Notes: generated by a model not told the origin, from the sequence alone. A stretch of 64,000 nucleotides of DNA from Salinimicrobium soli (GCF_048323655.1 NZ_JBLUWW010000002.1:186001-250000), one strand, 5' to 3'; counted from the first letter of the stretch, positions 45,351 to 53,626 are shown. Program-made: numbers and translations.

Positions 45351-46101
45351 TTCCGCCGTTGGCGATGAGGTCTTCATGACATTTTGAACCCAGTTGCATA
45401 GTTCCTTTGCTGAAGTCCAGAGTGGGGGACATTAAACACCCGGACACATTACAGTGCCCCTTTTCTGAAGAATTATTTGGATCCTTATACTCATGAGCCG
45501 ATTGTGCCGGTGTTCCATTGTTTACAAGACCGAACAAATGTCCGAATTCATGCCGCAGGGTGGTATGTTCGATCGTACTGCGATTGCCGCCTGTTTCCAG
45601 GACAGATCTTTCGTAGATAACAATAGAAGTGTTTCGATAGGCAGTTCCGAGGCTTCTTTTATCAATTCCGCCATTTCCGGCAGAAGCCGCGTCATTGGCA
45701 GAATAATTATCGGCGAAAAAGATAAAGACTCCGAGATTTGTTCCGGAAGAAAAAACAGACCGGTACGTGCTTTCTACCTGCTTGACCTCCTGCAGGCTGT
45801 AATCGCCTACCCCTGGTGAGGGAATGGAATTGGTCACGATCCTTATTCCGTCAGGTTTGTACAGGTAAGTGTTCAAGAAATTTTCAAGTTCGGTGAGCGC
45901 AGCTGCCGTAGGTGCAAAACCTTCCACATAGACGATCTCCAAAGTCATGGAAGTGTAGCGATCATCTGTGAGGAAATCCTGCGAGGAGGTTCCTAAAGGT
46001 TTCTCGTTCGGGGGGATCTCATCCTTAGCACAACCCGCGAGGATGAACAGGACAACAAAAACTACAGGAAATTTCCTTAGCAGGTTAGACATAGGTTTCA
46101 C
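45346..46101 (-). CDS. zinc metalloprotease lipoprotein (metzincin-like)
   Basis: 251 residues; the lipobox LAGC gives a lipidated Cys at residue 24. The zinc motif LRHEFGHLFGL provides His184 and His188 with catalytic Glu185. The third His is likely His216 in GHCNVSGCLMSP: the H-C-x4-C-x-M arrangement resembles archaemetzincins, although the spacer after HExxHxxG is longer. The domain before it (TSMTLEIVYVEGFAPTAAAL) is an alpha/beta fold common in Bacteroidota membrane metalloproteases. It lies 2 bp after the methyltransferase gene, so the two are one transcript. The substrate is unknown. Confidence 0.75.
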   Translation of the reverse strand: MKPMSNLLRKFPVVFVVLFILAGCAKDEIPPNEKPLGTSSQDFLTDDRYTSMTLEIVYVEGFAPTAAALTELENFLNTYLYKPDGIRIVTNSIPSPGVGDYSLQEVKQVESTYRSVFSSGTNLGVFIFFADNYSANDAASAGNGGIDKRSLGTAYRNTSIVIYERSVLETGGNRSTIEHTTLRHEFGHLFGLVNNGTPAQSAHEYKDPNNSSEKGHCNVSGCLMSPTLDFSKGTMQLGSKCHEDLIANGGK

Positions 46102-46103
46102 AG

Positions 46104-46832
46104 TTATTTGAGGCTCAACTTTGCAAGATAATCGTAATGTTCTCCTTTTTTAACGCGTTCGCAAACAAAATTATTCTTTGATGCAGCTAAAGATAATGAA
46201 TCAAAATCAAGATACAACCAATCAAAAACTTCTGAAGTCTCTCCCTTGTAACTCAGGCTGTAGCTGAGTTCGCCGTAATATCCTGCAGCTGCATCTACCC
46301 AAATCCCACCATCTTCATCAGCTTCAAAAAGGTAAATAAGATCTGAAGAATCTATCAAAACCTGGCCACCAGCATTCAGTAATTTCTTCAGTTTTGTGAA
46401 AAAACTATCCAGTTTCCGCATTTTTCCCACGATGCCTGTTCCGTTCATGAGCAACAGGATCGTATCGAATTTTTCTTCGGAAAGATCTTCAAAAGAGATA
46501 TTTTTGGCATCCTTTACACCACGCTTTTTGCAGACTTCTATGGCTCCTTCTGAAGTATCAATAGCCAATACCTCCAATCCTTTCTCATTCTGAAGGTATA
46601 GTGCATGACTACCCGCACCACAACCAACGTCTAACACCCTTCCGCGGCAAAGTTGTAAAGCTTTTTTCTCGATCGGAGGCATTTCTTGATAGCTTCGGAA
46701 GAGATATTCTACCGGAATTACATCATCATCAAAGTCGGGAGAATGCACTACAATTTCTTCAGAATCATGAGATTCATAATATGCTTTAATGGCTTTTCCG
46801 AAGATATCGGGATTGTTTTTTTCGTTGTTCAC
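46104..46832 (-). CDS. class I SAM-dependent methyltransferase
   Basis: 242 residues. Motif I reads VLDVGCGAGSHALYL (~67-81), motif II has the acidic residue at the end of VLAIDTSEGAIEVC, and FDTILLLMNGTGIVGK corresponds to motif IV. This is the standard Rossmann fold of small-molecule or protein methyltransferases; the acceptor is unknown. The N-terminus (NPDIFGKAIKAYYESHDSEE) is a helical cap. The stop codon lies 2 bp before the metalloprotease start (minus strand). It is divergent from the YkgJ gene, with only 26 bp between the two start codons. Confidence 0.8.
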   Translation of the reverse strand: MNNEKNNPDIFGKAIKAYYESHDSEEIVVHSPDFDDDVIPVEYLFRSYQEMPPIEKKALQLCRGRVLDVGCGAGSHALYLQNEKGLEVLAIDTSEGAIEVCKKRGVKDAKNISFEDLSEEKFDTILLLMNGTGIVGKMRKLDSFFTKLKKLLNAGGQVLIDSSDLIYLFEADEDGGIWVDAAAGYYGELSYSLSYKGETSEVFDWLYLDFDSLSLAASKNNFVCERVKKGEHYDYLAKLSLK

Positions 46833-46846
46833 GCGGTTGTTCTTTA

Positions 46847-46854
46847 TATCTTTG
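46847..46854 (+). promoter_or_regulatory. -7 box (TATCTTTG) very close to the YkgJ start
   Basis: A perfect TAnnTTTG box whose G is 5 bp before the ATG at 46859. With the usual spacing the transcript would begin at about 46858, giving a leaderless or nearly leaderless mRNA. Confidence 0.55.
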
Positions 46855-46858
46855 CCGA

Positions 46859-47353
46859 ATGCAGGAAGAGATTGATGGGCTCCCGCAAAGGGCCAAAGAT
46901 AAGCATAAGGAGAACAAGAAGTTTTTCCAAAAACTTAAAAAGAAGCCGCCAAAAAATTTGGATCGCGAAATGCAGCAGCTGCATGACGAGGAATTTGAAA
47001 GAACCGATTGCCTCAAATGTGCCAATTGCTGTAAAACTACAGGTCCGCTTTTTACGAATAAAGACATTGAGCGCATCTCAAAACACTTGCGGTTAAAACC
47101 GCAGCAGTTCATTGATCAATACCTCAGGATCGATGAAGATAATGATTATGTGCTGCAACAAGTGCCCTGCACATTTCTTGACGCCGCTAATTACTGTATA
47201 ATCTACGACGTACGACCAAAGGCCTGCAGCGAATTCCCACACACTAACCGGAAAGATTTTCACAAGATCTCGAATCTTACCATGAAGAACGTGGCGATCT
47301 GTCCGGCGGCGTTTAAGATTGTGGAGGAGATGAAGAAGCGGCTACCTCAGTAG
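46859..47353 (+). CDS. YkgJ-family cysteine-cluster protein
   Basis: 164 residues. The family cluster is clear: CLKCANCCKTTGPLF (~57-71), a second part CTFLDAANYCIIYDVRPKAC, SEFPHT, and a last Cys in NVAICPAA. These Cys positions bind zinc or an iron-sulphur cluster. The N-terminal helix (PQRAKDKHKENKKFFQKL) matches the start of Bacteroidota relatives, which supports ATG 46859. Function of the family is not settled. It lies divergent from the methyltransferase gene, and is followed by short tandem GTTGCACGTTGC-type repeats. Confidence 0.8.
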   Translation: MQEEIDGLPQRAKDKHKENKKFFQKLKKKPPKNLDREMQQLHDEEFERTDCLKCANCCKTTGPLFTNKDIERISKHLRLKPQQFIDQYLRIDEDNDYVLQQVPCTFLDAANYCIIYDVRPKACSEFPHTNRKDFHKISNLTMKNVAICPAAFKIVEEMKKRLPQ

Positions 47354-47370
47354 TCGCTTTGTTGCAAGTT

Positions 47371-47414
47371 GCCAGCTGACGGTTGCACGTTGCATGTTGC
47401 ACGTTTCAAGTTGC
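47371..47414. repeat. left inverted repeat of the S23 cassette
   Basis: Degenerate GTTGCACGTTGCATGTTGC-type tandem repeat. Its first 19 bases match the reverse complement of the repeat at 47863-47890 at 16 positions. The two flank the four-helix-bundle gene, about 60 bp and 15 bp from it. Confidence 0.6.
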
Positions 47415-47476
47415 TTAATAAAAGAATTGCATTAAAGAAGTGGAAAAAGTAAATTGAGTTACTAATCTTTAAAGCT

Positions 47477-47848
47477 ATGGCCGATTCTTACAATCAACTT
47501 GAGATCTTTCAAAAATCAATGGATCTTTTTTATACCACCCATCGCCTTAGCCATACCTTACCAAAACATGAGCTTTATGAGCTTGGCAGCCAAATAAGAA
47601 GATCTTGTGACGGAATCAATTCTAACATCGTGGAAGGTTACGGTAGAAAAAGATACAAAGCAGATTTTATTAAATTTCTAGTCTATGCCCACTCCAGTTG
47701 TGATGAGACAAAAAATCATTTCAAAAAGTTAACAGTCCTCTATCCGGAACTGGTTAAAGATCATCTATATCTAAAAGAAGAATTCAGTAATCTTAGTGCG
47801 AAGATTTACAACTTCATCAAATATGTCGAGAATAATTGGAAGACTTAA
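47477..47848 (+). CDS. four-helix-bundle protein (S23/23S rRNA intervening-sequence type)
   Basis: 123 residues, the usual size. Family motifs: LEIFQKSMDLFYTTHRLS, LYELGSQIRRSCDGINSNIV, EGYGRKRYKADFIKFLVYAH, SCDETKNHFKKL. Such proteins form pentameric helical bundles; they were first found encoded in 23S rRNA intervening sequences and relatives serve as accessory variability determinants of diversity-generating retroelements. Here it is a free-standing gene with no reverse transcriptase near by. The inverted GTTGCACG-type repeats on both sides suggest a small mobile cassette. The start is preceded by no SD, as usual in this genome. Confidence 0.85.
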   Translation: MADSYNQLEIFQKSMDLFYTTHRLSHTLPKHELYELGSQIRRSCDGINSNIVEGYGRKRYKADFIKFLVYAHSSCDETKNHFKKLTVLYPELVKDHLYLKEEFSNLSAKIYNFIKYVENNWKT

Positions 47849-47862
47849 CCAGAAAAAGGGCG

Positions 47863-47890
47863 CCTGCAAGATGGAACGTGCAACGTGGAA
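47863..47890. repeat. right inverted repeat of the S23 cassette
   Basis: GCAAGATGGAACGTGCAACG type sequence; as reverse complement it aligns with 47371-47414 (16 of the best 19 positions identical). Confidence 0.6.
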
Positions 47891-47900
47891 CTTTAAACTT

Positions 47901-49127
47901 TTACTCGTAGAACAAATACTTCTCCCTAACCTTTGCAAATTCTTCCAGTCCTGATTTCCAGGTCATGCGAATCTCTTCTGCTGTCATGCCGCTTTCTATC
48001 TGCTCCTGAAGTTTTGTGGTTCCGGCAAGTTTGGTGAAGAAAGAATTGAAAAATTCCTCTTTTTGAGAAGTATTGTGGTAGGCATCTATAAGCCACTTTA
48101 AATTAATACTACTCAAAAATGGACTTTTTGAAAGGTCTTTTCCGTAACAGGTTTTTCCCTGATGTTTCGGATACTTTGCTCCTTCATTAGGCTCAGGTAC
48201 ATAGCTGTAATCATATTTTTCCTTGGGAAGGAAGGGAGAACCAAAGATCTGGAATTGTTTATCAGTTCCACGGCCGGCGTTTACATTGCTTCCTTCAAAG
48301 AAACAAAGGCTGGGGTAGAGGTTGATGGCCGTCGCATTCGGCAAATTAGGTGATGGATTTACAGGAAGTTCATACTTAAGATCATGATTGTAGTTCTCCA
48401 TTTCTATGACCTGCAGGTCAGCCTTCAAACCATTTTTCAACCATTTTTGGCCATTGATCATTCTAGCATATTCGCCAATGGTCATTCCATGAACCACCGG
48501 CACCTGGTGCATTCCCACAAAGCTCTGGTGTTCGGGTTCCAAAATGGGGCCGTCAATATAATGTCCGTTGGGATTGGGTCGATCGAATACAATTACCGGA
48601 ATATTGTTTTCAGCTGCTGCTTCCATCAGGTAGTGCAGTGTGGAGATATAGGTGTAGAAACGGGCTCCCACATCCTGAATGTCAAAAATGAGAATATCGA
48701 GATCCTTTAGTTGCTCGGGAGTTGGTTTTTTGTTGTCTCCGTAAAGTGAGATGATGGGCAATCCTGTTTTAGCGTCTTTTCCGTCCTTCACCACTTCCCC
48801 CGCATCGGCAGTTCCACGGAATCCGTGTTCGGGAGCAAAAACTTTTCTTATATCCACACCCAATTTCAGTAGGGAATCCACCAGATGGACCGGGCTTTTT
48901 TCGGTAGTAATAATGCTGGTTTGATTGCCCACAACACCCACTTTTTTACCTTTTAATAATGGCAGGTAGGCTTCAGTCCTTTCGGCGCCTAAACTTAGAT
49001 TTTGGGTGTACTTCTCTTCCGAAGTTTTTTTAGTAGCAGTTCCGTTTTTCTGTGAGGAAATGTTTCCGCAGGCGGCAGCCAAAATAAGTAGGAATAAAAA
49101 TGTACTTTTGAGGAATCTAAAAGTCAT
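47901..49127 (-). CDS. namZ: exo-beta-N-acetylmuramidase (DUF1343, NamZ-like, GH171)
   Basis: 408 residues with a lipoprotein signal; lipobox LAAAC, Cys20. Family hallmarks follow: GKKVGVVGNQTSI, KVFAPEHGFRGTADAGE, DILIFDIQDVGARFYTYIST, VIVFDRPNPNGHYIDGP, VPVVHGMTIGEYARM. NamZ enzymes remove N-acetylmuramic acid from the ends of peptidoglycan fragments and serve recycling or salvage. Only 9 bp separate its start from that of the divergent permease gene, so each promoter must lie inside the other coding region. Indeed a TACTTTTG box for this gene is found at 49187-49194 (minus). Confidence 0.85.
   Translation of the reverse strand: MTFRFLKSTFLFLLILAAACGNISSQKNGTATKKTSEEKYTQNLSLGAERTEAYLPLLKGKKVGVVGNQTSIITTEKSPVHLVDSLLKLGVDIRKVFAPEHGFRGTADAGEVVKDGKDAKTGLPIISLYGDNKKPTPEQLKDLDILIFDIQDVGARFYTYISTLHYLMEAAAENNIPVIVFDRPNPNGHYIDGPILEPEHQSFVGMHQVPVVHGMTIGEYARMINGQKWLKNGLKADLQVIEMENYNHDLKYELPVNPSPNLPNATAINLYPSLCFFEGSNVNAGRGTDKQFQIFGSPFLPKEKYDYSYVPEPNEGAKYPKHQGKTCYGKDLSKSPFLSSINLKWLIDAYHNTSQKEEFFNSFFTKLAGTTKLQEQIESGMTAEEIRMTWKSGLEEFAKVREKYLFYE
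49103..49110 (+). promoter_or_regulatory. -7 box (TACTTTTG) of the permease, inside namZ
   Basis: A perfect TAnnTTTG box, 27 bp before the TTG start at 49137, lying in the first codons of namZ. Confidence 0.55.
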
Positions 49128-49136
49128 AAGCTACTC

Positions 49137-50372
49137 TTGAATCTGGAATTTTTTATAGCCAAACGCCTTATTAGTGCGAAGCAGCACAAAAGTAGCATTT
49201 CGGCCCCAATAATAAAAATAGCCATTGCGGCCATTTCCATTGGGGTGATCATGATGCTGGTGTCTTTTGCGACCGGACTCGGACTCCAGAAGAAGATCCG
49301 TGAGAAGATGTCTGCTTTTACCGGTCATATTACTATTTCCAATTACGACAACAACAACTCCAAGATCTCACTTACTCCGGTTTCCAAAGATCAGGATTTC
49401 TATCCTGAATTCACTTCGGTAGAAGGGGTGGAGCACGTGCAGGCCACAGCCTATAAAGGCGGCGTCATTCGCACAGCGACCGATTTTGAGGGTATTATTC
49501 TGAAAGGAGTGGGTGCCGACTTTAAATGGAGCAATTTTGAAGATTTTCTTGTGGCGGGGGAGCTTCCCGATTATTCTGATGGAGTTTCTGAGGAAGTACT
49601 GATCTCTCAGTACATCGCTAACCGATTAGGCTTTAAAGTAGGGGACAAGGTGGTAACTTATTTCCTTCGCGAAGACAGTATGAAAAGTCCGTGGGTGCGA
49701 GGGTTTACAGTGAAAGGGATCTACAATTCAGGATTTCAGGAATTTGACGAATTGTATATGCTGGGGGACATCCGGCATATTCAACGAATGAACAGGTGGA
49801 ATGAGGATGAGATCGGGAATTTTGAAGTTTTTTTAGCAGACTTTGACGACCTGGATGAGAAAGGGCAGGAGATCTATGAAAACACGGGTTCTTTCCTGGA
49901 TACGCGGACAATAAAGCAGAAGTATTATTCCATTTTTGAGTGGTTATCGCTCTTCGATTTTAATATCGCGCTAATCATTGGAATCATGATCCTGGTGGCG
50001 GGAATCAATATGATCACTGCTTTGCTGGTGCTCATTCTGGAACGCACCCAAATGATAGGGATCCTTAAAGCATTGGGAAGTAATGACTGGAGCGTGCGCA
50101 AGATCTTCCTGTATAATGCCGGATATTTGATCCTGTTAGGCTTGTTCTGGGGTAATCTCATTGGCCTTGGAATGCTGTACGCCCAAAAATACTTTAAACT
50201 GATCCCGTTAAACCCGGAAACTTACTATGTGACCGAAGCCCCTGTTTACATAGGCTGGGAATATATTCTGGGAGTAAACATTGGAACTCTGATCCTGTGT
50301 ATGCTCATGCTGCTGCTGCCGTCTTACATTATCACCCGTATCTCTCCGGTGAAGGCGATGAAATTCGACTAG
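49137..50372 (+). CDS. LolC/E-type ABC transporter permease (FtsX domain)
   Basis: 411 residues starting at TTG (MNLEFFIAKRLISAKQHK); no ATG lies nearby in frame and the TTG matches the family's N-terminus. One N-terminal transmembrane helix (IIKIAIAAISIGVIMMLVSF, ~25-44) is followed by a large periplasmic domain and three C-terminal helices (IALIIGIMILVAGINMITAL, YLILLGLFWGNLIGLGMLY, GVNIGTLILCMLMLLLP). This is the FtsX/LolC/LolE topology of permeases that pull lipoproteins or lipid from the inner membrane. The ATPase partner is not in the window. It is divergent from namZ with 9 bp between starts. Confidence 0.85.
   Translation: MNLEFFIAKRLISAKQHKSSISAPIIKIAIAAISIGVIMMLVSFATGLGLQKKIREKMSAFTGHITISNYDNNNSKISLTPVSKDQDFYPEFTSVEGVEHVQATAYKGGVIRTATDFEGIILKGVGADFKWSNFEDFLVAGELPDYSDGVSEEVLISQYIANRLGFKVGDKVVTYFLREDSMKSPWVRGFTVKGIYNSGFQEFDELYMLGDIRHIQRMNRWNEDEIGNFEVFLADFDDLDEKGQEIYENTGSFLDTRTIKQKYYSIFEWLSLFDFNIALIIGIMILVAGINMITALLVLILERTQMIGILKALGSNDWSVRKIFLYNAGYLILLGLFWGNLIGLGMLYAQKYFKLIPLNPETYYVTEAPVYIGWEYILGVNIGTLILCMLMLLLPSYIITRISPVKAMKFD
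49187..49194 (-). promoter_or_regulatory. -7 box (TACTTTTG) of namZ, inside the permease gene
   Basis: A perfect TAnnTTTG box on the minus strand, 59 bp upstream of the namZ ATG (49127), within the first 20 codons of the permease. Confidence 0.5.
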
Positions 50373-50448
50373 GTTCTGTAGGAATCACCTCTCAAAAATG
50401 CCATTTTCGGCACTCCTTTTGAAGCCTTTTATAAGCTGCTTTTTTTGT

Positions 50449-50456
50449 TACCTTTG
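50449..50456 (+). promoter_or_regulatory. -7 box (TACCTTTG) of the cysteine synthase gene
   Basis: A perfect TAnnTTTG box 18 bp before ATG 50475. Confidence 0.65.
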
Positions 50457-50474
50457 CAGCCGAAATTTTTTGAT

Positions 50475-51455
50475 ATGGAATACGCTGAAAATATACTGGG
50501 AACTATCGGAAACACTCCGCTTGTTAAGATCAATAAACTTGCTGAGGAGATTGATGCCCTGGTACTTGCAAAATATGAAACCTTTAATCCGGGAAACTCG
50601 GTGAAAGACCGCATGGCGGTGAAGATGATCGAAGATGCTGAAGCTGCCGGACTTTTGAAGCCGGGTGGAACAATTATCGAAGGTACGTCCGGAAATACAG
50701 GAATGGGCCTTGCTCTTGCTGCCATCGTTAAAGGTTACCGCATGGTGTGCGTGATGGCCGATAAACAATCAAAGGAAAAAATTGACATTTTACGCGCCGT
50801 TGGCAGTGAAGTGGTGGTTTGCCCAACAGATGTGGCACCTGAAGATCCGCGCTCCTATTATTCTACCTCCAAAAGATTAGCTGAAGAAACTCCGAATTCA
50901 TGGTACGTAAATCAATATGACAACCTTTCCAATACAAAAGCACATTACGAAAGCACAGGACCGGAGATCTGGAAACAGACCGATGGTAAGGTGACGCATT
51001 TTGTGGTGGGAGTAGGTACCGGAGGAACTATTTCGGGAGTGGGAAAATATTTGAAAGAGCAAAATCCGGATATTAAGGTGTGGGGAATTGATACCTATGG
51101 TTCAGTTTTCAAAAAATATCATGAAACCGGCATTTTTGACGAGAAAGAGATCTATCCTTACGTGACTGAAGGGATCGGGGAAGATATACTTCCGAAGAAT
51201 GTGGATTTCAGCATTATTGACGGCTTTACAAAAGTGACCGATAAAGATGCGGCTATTTATACCCAGAGACTGGCCAAAGAGGAAGGTATGTTCCTTGGGA
51301 ATAGTGCCGGTGCAGCGATGAAAGGTTTACTGCAGCTAAAGGATAAGTTCACTAAAGATGATGTGGTGGTAATCCTTTTTCATGACCACGGAAGCCGTTA
51401 CGTTGGAAAAATGTTCAACGATGACTGGATGCGAAAAATGGGATATATCGAATAA
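50475..51455 (+). CDS. PLP-dependent cysteine synthase family enzyme
   Basis: 326 residues from ATG 50475; an earlier in-frame codon at 50445 lies before the promoter box and is rejected. NTPLVKINKLAEEIDALVLA opens the fold; Lys of NPGNSVKDRMAVKMIEDAE binds the PLP aldehyde; EGTSGNTGMGLALAAIVKGY is the substrate loop; GVGTGGTISGVGKYLKEQ binds the PLP phosphate. Cysteine synthases form cysteine from O-acetylserine and sulphide. The sequence is also close to the catalytic domain of cystathionine beta-synthase, so substrate use is not settled. Single gene. Confidence 0.85.
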   Translation: MEYAENILGTIGNTPLVKINKLAEEIDALVLAKYETFNPGNSVKDRMAVKMIEDAEAAGLLKPGGTIIEGTSGNTGMGLALAAIVKGYRMVCVMADKQSKEKIDILRAVGSEVVVCPTDVAPEDPRSYYSTSKRLAEETPNSWYVNQYDNLSNTKAHYESTGPEIWKQTDGKVTHFVVGVGTGGTISGVGKYLKEQNPDIKVWGIDTYGSVFKKYHETGIFDEKEIYPYVTEGIGEDILPKNVDFSIIDGFTKVTDKDAAIYTQRLAKEEGMFLGNSAGAAMKGLLQLKDKFTKDDVVVILFHDHGSRYVGKMFNDDWMRKMGYIE

Positions 51456-51457
51456 TA

Positions 51458-51510
51458 CCCTCCAAAAATGACATTTTTGAAGCCTTTCGTTCTTGCGGAG
51501 GGCTTTTTTA
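51458..51510 (+). terminator. terminator of the cysteine synthase gene, with CAAAAATG palindrome
   Basis: CCCTCC (51458-51463) pairs with GGAGGG (51498-51503), followed by CTTTTTT. The palindrome CAAAAATG-A-CATTTTTG (51463-51479) lies on the ascending side. Confidence 0.7.
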
Positions 51511-51552
51511 TTTCGGTTCAAGTCTGTATTTTCGGAAGCTTAAAACCACAGC

Positions 51553-52260
51553 ATGAGAAAATTTACCTGTTTAGCCGTCCTGATCCTGAGCCTGATTTCC
51601 TGTAATAATTCTTCGGAAAAAGAGGTACCGGATCCGGTAGTTTATGAAGAACCAATGACCTACCTCGCTCTGGGAGATTCCTATACAATAGGCGAAAGTG
51701 TAGCAGAGGAGGAGCGCTGGCCGATGCAGCTGGTTGATAGCCTTCAGAAAAAAGGAGTGAGAATAAGAGACCCAAAGATCATAGCCAAAACCGGATGGAC
51801 TACAGCAGATCTCTTGGCAGGAATGGATGAGCAACTGGAAAACGGCGTGCGGTATGACCTTGTCTCGATTCTCATTGGAGTGAATAATCAATATCAGGGA
51901 AGATCAATAGAAGAATATGAGCAGGAGCTCAGAGTGATCTTTGACCGGGCACTGGCACTTTCATTTCCGGGGAAGGCCGGCGTGTTTGCAGTGAGTATTC
52001 CAGATTATGGTGCTACGCCATTTGGGGCTTCAAAGTCTGAAGAGATTGCAAAGGAGATCGAAGAATTTAATGCTGTTTTTCAAAAAGTTGCTTTAGAATA
52101 TGGTGTGGATTTTTACAACATCACTCCCATCTCAAAAAGGGCAAAAGACGAGCCTTCTTTAGTAGCCAACGACGGACTTCACCCAAGTGGGGAAATGTAT
52201 AGTCTCTGGGTAGAGGAATTTTTAGATGAAATACTGGCAAAAGTCTCTTCAGAAATTTAA
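51553..52260 (+). CDS. SGNH/GDSL-family hydrolase lipoprotein
   Basis: 235 residues; the lipobox LISC puts the lipidated Cys at residue 17. Block I LALGDSYTIGE has nucleophile Ser43; block III is IGVNNQYQGR with the Gly/Asn oxyanion residues; block V is ANDGLHPSGEMY with Asp207 and His210 completing the triad. Such enzymes are esterases or acyl/acetyl hydrolases acting on lipids or sugars; the substrate is unknown. The lipid anchor places it in the envelope. It is preceded by the cysteine synthase terminator, so it has its own promoter. Confidence 0.85.
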   Translation: MRKFTCLAVLILSLISCNNSSEKEVPDPVVYEEPMTYLALGDSYTIGESVAEEERWPMQLVDSLQKKGVRIRDPKIIAKTGWTTADLLAGMDEQLENGVRYDLVSILIGVNNQYQGRSIEEYEQELRVIFDRALALSFPGKAGVFAVSIPDYGATPFGASKSEEIAKEIEEFNAVFQKVALEYGVDFYNITPISKRAKDEPSLVANDGLHPSGEMYSLWVEEFLDEILAKVSSEI

Positions 52261-52327
52261 CTAAAAGCGGGCGTTTTTAGTTTACTGGTAATCAGTTAGA
52301 TGTGGGTTAATTATCTATATTTATCTG

Positions 52328-53614
52328 ATGCAGGAAGATTACTTACACTACTTATGGGAATTCCAGAAATGGAAGCATTCTGAACTTTTGAGTTCAAAAG
52401 GAATCCCTGTACAGGTGATCTCACCGGGTAATCATAACCACCTTTCAGGACCTGATTTTTTCAACTCCCGCTTACTGATAGGGGAGCAGGAATGGGCAGG
52501 AAATGTGGAGATACACCTGAGAGCTTCAGATTGGTATCTCCATGGGCATGAAACCGATCCTGCCTATGACAATGTAATTCTTCATGTGGTGTGGGAACAC
52601 GACGCAGAGATCTTCCGAAGAGATAATTCTGTCGTCCCTGTACTGGAGCTTAAGAATTTGGTCCCGGAATCTGCTTTGGCCGGTTATCGTCATTTAATAG
52701 AAGGGAACTTGCGCTGGATCAACTGCGAGCCCGATTTTTCCACTTTTGATGATTTTATTCTGGACAATTGGTTGGAGAGGTTGTTCTTTGAGCGGCTTGA
52801 AGAAAAATCCCGCTTCATTCAAACTCTTCTTGAAAAGGCCGCCGGCGATTGGGAAGAGGTGCTTTATCAGCTTCTATTCAAAAATTTTGGGCTCAACATT
52901 AATGGAGAGGCTTTCTTTAGTATTGCAGCTTCAATTCCATTTCAGGTAGTGCGAAAGTGTGGAGTGCAGAGACAGAAGCTCGAGGCGCTTTTTTTCGGTC
53001 AGGCAGGAATGCTGGAAAAAGAGGTGCAGGAACCCTATTTTTTGGAGTTGAAGAAGGAATATGAATATCTGAGGAAGAAATTTGATCTGAAAAGAGAAGG
53101 TATAATCCCTGTTCGGCATTTTCGATTACGTCCGGACAACTTTCCGGAACTGCGGTTGGCTCAACTGGCATCCGTATACCATTCAAAAAGTTCACTTTTT
53201 CAGCAGGTAATCAAAGCTGAAAATTCCACTGATCTTAAAAATCTGTTTTCCTCGGGACCTTCAGATTTCTGGCGAAGCCATTACACCTTTGAAAAAGCTC
53301 ATTCGCAAAGAAAAAAGCAGCCCACTTCCGCTTTTTTGGACCTGCTGGTGATCAACACTCTGGTGCCGCTTCAGTTCACATACTTCAGGAGCCTTGGGAA
53401 AGATATTGAAGACAGGCTTCTGGAAATCATGCAAAGTTTAAAGGCTGAAGATAATTCAGTGATCAAGAAGTATAATATGCTCAGGCCAGGATCCGCAGAA
53501 AATGCGTTGCGTTCTCAGGCTTTACTGCAACTCAAGAAAGAATACTGCGATCAAAAACGCTGCCTGCACTGTGCGCTGGGGGTGAATTTATTGAAAAATC
53601 AGCAGCAAGTTTAG
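52328..53614 (+). CDS. DUF2851 family protein
   Basis: 428 residues of a conserved Bacteroidota protein. The N-terminal third has typical segments: EDYLHYLWEFQKW, GNHNHLSGPDFFNSRLLIG, WAGNVEIHLRASDWYLHGH, DNVILHVVWEHD. The C-terminus has a Cys cluster (CDQKRCLHCALG) that probably binds metal. I recognise the family as DUF2851; its role is unknown. The early histidine-rich pattern would fit a nuclease-like or phosphodiesterase-like site, but this is speculation. It is 67 bp after the GDSL gene and 12 bp before the PspC gene, on one strand. Confidence 0.8.
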   Translation: MQEDYLHYLWEFQKWKHSELLSSKGIPVQVISPGNHNHLSGPDFFNSRLLIGEQEWAGNVEIHLRASDWYLHGHETDPAYDNVILHVVWEHDAEIFRRDNSVVPVLELKNLVPESALAGYRHLIEGNLRWINCEPDFSTFDDFILDNWLERLFFERLEEKSRFIQTLLEKAAGDWEEVLYQLLFKNFGLNINGEAFFSIAASIPFQVVRKCGVQRQKLEALFFGQAGMLEKEVQEPYFLELKKEYEYLRKKFDLKREGIIPVRHFRLRPDNFPELRLAQLASVYHSKSSLFQQVIKAENSTDLKNLFSSGPSDFWRSHYTFEKAHSQRKKQPTSAFLDLLVINTLVPLQFTYFRSLGKDIEDRLLEIMQSLKAEDNSVIKKYNMLRPGSAENALRSQALLQLKKEYCDQKRCLHCALGVNLLKNQQQV

Positions 53615-53626
53615 TATCTTCGCACT

